In this document: positions 60,745 to 64,000 of the stretch, piece by piece
Layout: every line of letters begins with the position of its first letter
Position numbering within the stretch: position 1 is the stretch's first letter
DNA from: Rotaria sordida
Lineage: Eukaryota > Rotifera > Eurotatoria > Philodinida > Philodinidae
Length of the DNA stretch: 64,000 nt
Direction: 5' to 3'
Assembly: GCA_905250125.1 (NCBI GenBank)
Contig: CAJNOL010000492.1
Coordinates: forward strand, 4,565 to 68,564
The notes under the pieces: generated by a model
Databases searched by the model: none
Seen by the model: the letters and a program-made list of their open reading frames with translations, nothing else
What the model was told of the DNA's origin: nothing
Made by a program: the position numbers and the translations under genes

Positions 60745-63175
60745 TTATAATTCTGATTGATCAATTAATTTATGTTTAACAAATAATTTTTGTATATCAG
60801 GATAAATTTGACGAATAGGTATATTTGGTGGATATGCCTTAATAACTTTACCATTTGGATCAATTAAATATTTCCAAAAATTCCAAGATGGTGGTTCAGT
60901 TTTTTCTAAAAAAAAACACAAATCTCAATTAAAACAAATTTATTATAAGATAAATTTCTTTACCACTTAAAAAGTTCCAAACATCTGGTAATGCTTCATC
61001 ATCATCATCATCATCATTTAGTCGTATAACAGCACCTTTAGCAAAAATGGGAAAATTAACATCAAACATAGATTGAGCCCATGATTGAATTTGTGCATCA
61101 TCCTGAATAAATAAAATTGAAAAAAAAATAAAATAAAATATTTGATAAAAAGTATATTTACTTTAGGTTCTTGATATCCAAATTGATTACTAGGAAAAGC
61201 AAGTACTTGAAAAATATCTCGACCACCGTTATTAAGTTTTTGTTGAATGCCAACAAGAGCTTCAAAATGACTATCAGTAAATGAACATTCACTAGCTACC
61301 TATTTTTGATTAAACGAGATTTATATTTAAACAAATATATATATATTCTGAAAGAAAATGAGAACTTTGTACTGATAATCAGTTGTCAAAACACAAATTA
61401 TCTTTTATTATGTATCTACTTTGGTAAATATTTTACAAATATTTAGTTTAAACATTAAAAATAGTATTTCTTATTAACCAAATTCTCAGTTGTTGCCAAT
61501 TGAAAATATCAGAATTTCTTGAATGATCTATATCATATGATAGATACGTAAACAAAAGATATTGATAGTTCTACTCTTCTTAATACTCAGGTTTAAGAAG
61601 CGGCGTTGTAAATGATAAAAAATAATGTCATTATGTGACTATTCTTCGTAAGCTCGTAAAACAGTAGAACTAATACACCATGTCCGACGGTCGGAATAAT
61701 CGTTCTGAGTAACTAGAGATGCGCCAATCCCTATTTTGGTTTTTGACTTTGAAATGCATCTTGAAGAAATTGGAATTGAATAATTAATTTTGGTCAATAT
61801 GTGCAAAATTAATAATTCTACAGTAACGAATTCCATTTCTTCAAATTGATCAATCCTTACGAATAACCACATATAGTTCTTTACAGTAACAAAGAATAGA
61901 TATCTCTATTTAACTGATACGGTATATATAAAAACCAAATCAAACAAAAGTTTGATCTGTATTCCATCTTAACAAGACATATAAAACATTTTATCCATGT
62001 TTATATGAACATTTAACAAAGAAGGCATATTCACTATTAAGTAGATCGCAGTATCAAAGTAAGACATTCCAAATTTACGGACAACAGTAGCAAATAAATC
62101 TAAGCTTTATACGATATGTAGGAGATTAATAGAGTAGTATAACCGCTAAAGGTTTTCTCCTCTTGCTTAGATTTGATTGAGATGGCAACTTTTTAGTAGA
62201 TTTATCCCGCAGGTGTTCAGTTTTCGAGCAAACATAAATTTGGAATTTCGACCTGAGACTTTGTACATGTAATGAATGTCACATTGTCAAGCTATGGATT
62301 TCTCAATATATCCTTATGTTATTTGTATATAAGATAATCTAACCAAGACCTTTATGTGTACAAAGTTTCAGGTCAAAATTCCAAAGTTAAGTTTTCGAAA
62401 ACTAGACTTCCACAGGATGAATCTATTAAAAAGTAGTTATCTCAACAAAATCTAAGCAAGAACAGAAAACTTTTAGTGGTTATGCTACTCCAGTGATCTT
62501 CTACATATCGACAATATATGAAGACAAACGGAGTAGATTATTTGGGAATGTTTCCTTGTAAGTTCGATACCGAGATTAGGGAGTAGAATGGGAAAAACTT
62601 TCCCCTCCTAAAATGTCAGATTTTTTACAGCTTCGTAATAACTTTGGACAATCACTGAATTTTGAAATACTATTTGCTTTTCTCTAACAGAAAGTGGAAT
62701 AAAAATAAGTAGACAATGTCGTTAAGAATTGAATAGGATTGAGAGGGATCGATCCATGGTCAGTTTGGTTCTTCTCTGTCAGTCACTATTTCTAACATTG
62801 CGATAATTTTTAAATTTTCAGTTCTTTCCAAAATATCGACAACCCTCGCCAGGATTGAATCTCTCATTGATCATGTCTCTTCTCTATTCTTCTAATAATA
62901 AATATCGTTTTGAAGTTTTTATTAAACATAATTTGTGAATAGTAAAGTACACAAAAATAGAACTTACATTAACAACCAATGAAACCTAAAATAAAATAAA
63001 CATTTATTAGTTTTTTATTTTTTATTTTTGGCATAAAACATCAAAATTGATTTACCTTTCCACGATACTGTTCTAATGAAACATCATTTCCTTGCCAATC
63101 TTTGACTGTAAATGAATAAAAATCTTCACAAATAACATTTGTAATAATAATAAAAAAAATCCAAATAGAAAACAT
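60745..63175 (-). CDS. Glutathione peroxidase-like protein, GPX7/GPX8 type
   Basis: Five exons give 191 residues: 63175-63056, 62985-62968 (18 bases), 61299-61162, 61102-60964 and 60905-60745. A signal peptide (residues 1-17, MFSIWIFFIIITNVIC) points to the endoplasmic reticulum or secretion. The thioredoxin-fold peroxidase motifs are VKDWQGNDVSLEQYRGK, VSLVVNVASECSFTDSHF with peroxidatic Cys51 (not selenocysteine), LAFPSNQFG with Q85, and SWNFWKYLIDPNGKV with W146. The length equals human GPX7 (187). In FPxNQF the position that is Cys in many family members (FPCNQF) is serine. An Asp-rich insert (DDDDD) comes from a GAT microsatellite. Role: reduction of peroxides using thiols, possibly in oxidative folding. 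The third intron is 1.7 kb and contains a foldback element. Confidence 0.88.
62112..62510. repeat. 400-bp foldback element inside the peroxidase intron
   Basis: CGATATGTAG at the left end and CTACATATCG at the right end are exact inverse complements. The arms (about 155 bases) continue inward with moderate divergence, pairing for example AGTAGTATAACCGCTAAAGGTTTTC with GAAAACTTTTAGTGGTTATGCTACT and TTTGTACA with TGTACAAAG. There is no coding potential. It lies wholly within intron 61300-62967. Confidence 0.65.
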
Positions 63176-63259
63176 CTGAAAAAATAAAGATTTTATCTGA
63201 CAGAATACAGAAAAAAAAAATGAAAGATAAACAGAATTAAATTTCTCGTTTATCGATTT

Positions 63260-64000
63260 TCAAAAAAAATTTTTTAATGATTTTCCTAATGTTTTATTAT
63301 ATTCTTCAAGACGTTGTTTTGTTGTTTTTAATAAATTTTCTATTTTTTCATCATTTGGTTGAATGTTATTTGCTAATTGAAGATCTTTTAATGCTAATTC
63401 ATAATCATTTAAATTAGCATAAGCATAACCACGACGATATAATGCTTTAACATATTTTGGATTTATTTCAAGTGCTGATGAACAATTTTCAATAACATTT
63501 AAATTATTTCCATAAATTAATTGACATGCCGATATATTTGAATAAATTGATAAAATAAGTTGATTAAAATTTTCTAAAATTTGATTATGTTCATCTGTTG
63601 GTTGTTCATTAATAAAATTTAATATATAACATAATGAACGATGATAAAGTTTAAAAGCTTGAAAATAATTTTTTTCATGAAAAAATTTATTTGCATTTTC
63701 TTTATGTTTTAAAGCAAAATTATAAAGATTATCAATTGACATTGAATAAATTTCTGGACAACGTTCAAATGAAATTAAATGAATAAAAATTGTAATTGTT
63801 TGATTTTCATTTCTAAAATTAAATTTACAAAACAAAAAAAAAGAAATTTATTTTAAAGAAACTAAAAGTAAATATTTTGTTATTTTCTTTTTTACAAATT
63901 AGAAGAATAATTAAAATTTAATTGAGATAATTCATTTTGTTTCATTGTTATTAAACATTTGTGTACATAATTACTTATTATTGTTGAATAAAATCCAAGA
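63260..64000 (-). CDS. FKBP-type TPR co-chaperone, 3' part, runs off the window
   Basis: Two exons are visible: from the window edge to 63896, then 63812-63260, joined in phase 2. The frame remains open to the edge, so the start lies outside. The first part (CLITMKQNEL, then TITIFIHLISFE) resembles the end of the peptidyl-prolyl isomerase domain of large immunophilins (FKBP4/5/6/8 type). It is followed by three tetratricopeptide repeats: ALKHKENANKFFHEKNYFQA, then a middle repeat (LSIYSNISACQLIYGN), then KYVKALYRRGYAYANLNDYE. The C-terminal Lys-rich helix ends ...GKSLKNFF. Such proteins bind the C-terminus of Hsp90 through the TPRs. The TPR call is firm; the FKBP call rests on the short N-terminal part and overall architecture. 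Confidence 0.7.

Noticed and set aside
62735..62880. Second T-arm-like sequence (GATTCAATCCTGGCGAGGG on the minus strand)
   Set aside because: No cloverleaf could be built around it.
1..64000. CRISPR arrays, bacterial operators, ribosome binding sites, replication origin
   Set aside because: None seen. Regular spaced direct repeats are absent apart from the 72-bp satellite, which has no spacers, and the gene structure is eukaryotic.

Overview
The window looks like nuclear DNA of a bdelloid rotifer (Adineta/Rotaria type). The DNA is strongly AT-rich. Animal genes (discoidin receptor kinase, LRRC71, C4orf33-like, GPX7/8-like, FKBP-TPR) are cut by many short GT-AG introns of roughly 40-100 bases. 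Decayed ADP-ribosyltransferase (ART) genes, one fused to tetratricopeptide repeats, are typical of bdelloids, and several bacterial- or fungal-looking genes sit among them. The species call is inference; no rRNA, tRNA or marker gene settles it.

Layout: 1-4.15 kb has low-complexity DNA and no convincing gene. 4.27-8.87 kb (+) holds a nine-exon discoidin-domain receptor-like kinase with altered catalytic motifs. 8.9-12.9 kb is gene-poor and holds a foldback element. 12.96-15.12 kb (+) is a broken ART-TPR gene. 15.69-17.82 kb (-) carries two consecutive enzymes of the bacterial/plastid MEP isoprenoid pathway: IspF (intact) and IspE (one in-frame TGA). 19.8-21.1 kb (+) is a decayed retroelement gag preceded by a chromodomain. 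22.9-23.5 kb (-) encodes a secreted Cys-rich protein. 24.5-25.0 kb is an approximately 72-bp tandem repeat. 26.0-26.9 kb is a piggyBac transposase remnant, and 29.4-30.0 kb is a short TTAA-bounded piggyBac deletion derivative.

From 30.1 kb: a C4orf33/UPF0462-like gene, LRRC71 (31.1-34.6 kb, with two possible first exons), a second ART remnant (36.7-37.4 kb, -), a near-perfect 790-bp palindrome (39.5-40.3 kb), a GH125 exo-alpha-1,6-mannosidase (43.3-47.3 kb), a nucleoside diphosphate kinase with a leader (47.6-48.9 kb, -), an eight-exon prepropeptide-like gene in which every intron is phase 2 and the C-terminus is an amidation signal (49.8-50.9 kb, -), a long gene-free stretch with a second palindrome (54.1-54.6 kb), an SDR gene (55.0-57.1 kb, -), two tandem alpha/beta hydrolases (57.2-60.2 kb, -), a GPX7/8-like peroxidase whose largest intron holds a third foldback element (60.7-63.2 kb, -), and the 3' part of an FKBP-TPR co-chaperone that runs off the right edge.

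The genes do not form one pathway; neighbours are mostly independent animal genes separated by degraded mobile elements. The exception is the ispE/ispF pair, whose products catalyse successive reactions. The best candidates for something undescribed are the MEP pair in an animal genome, the amidated prepropeptide gene, the chromodomain-gag remnant and the long palindromes. All exon structures were derived by hand from splice motifs, phase and protein continuity, with no transcript data.
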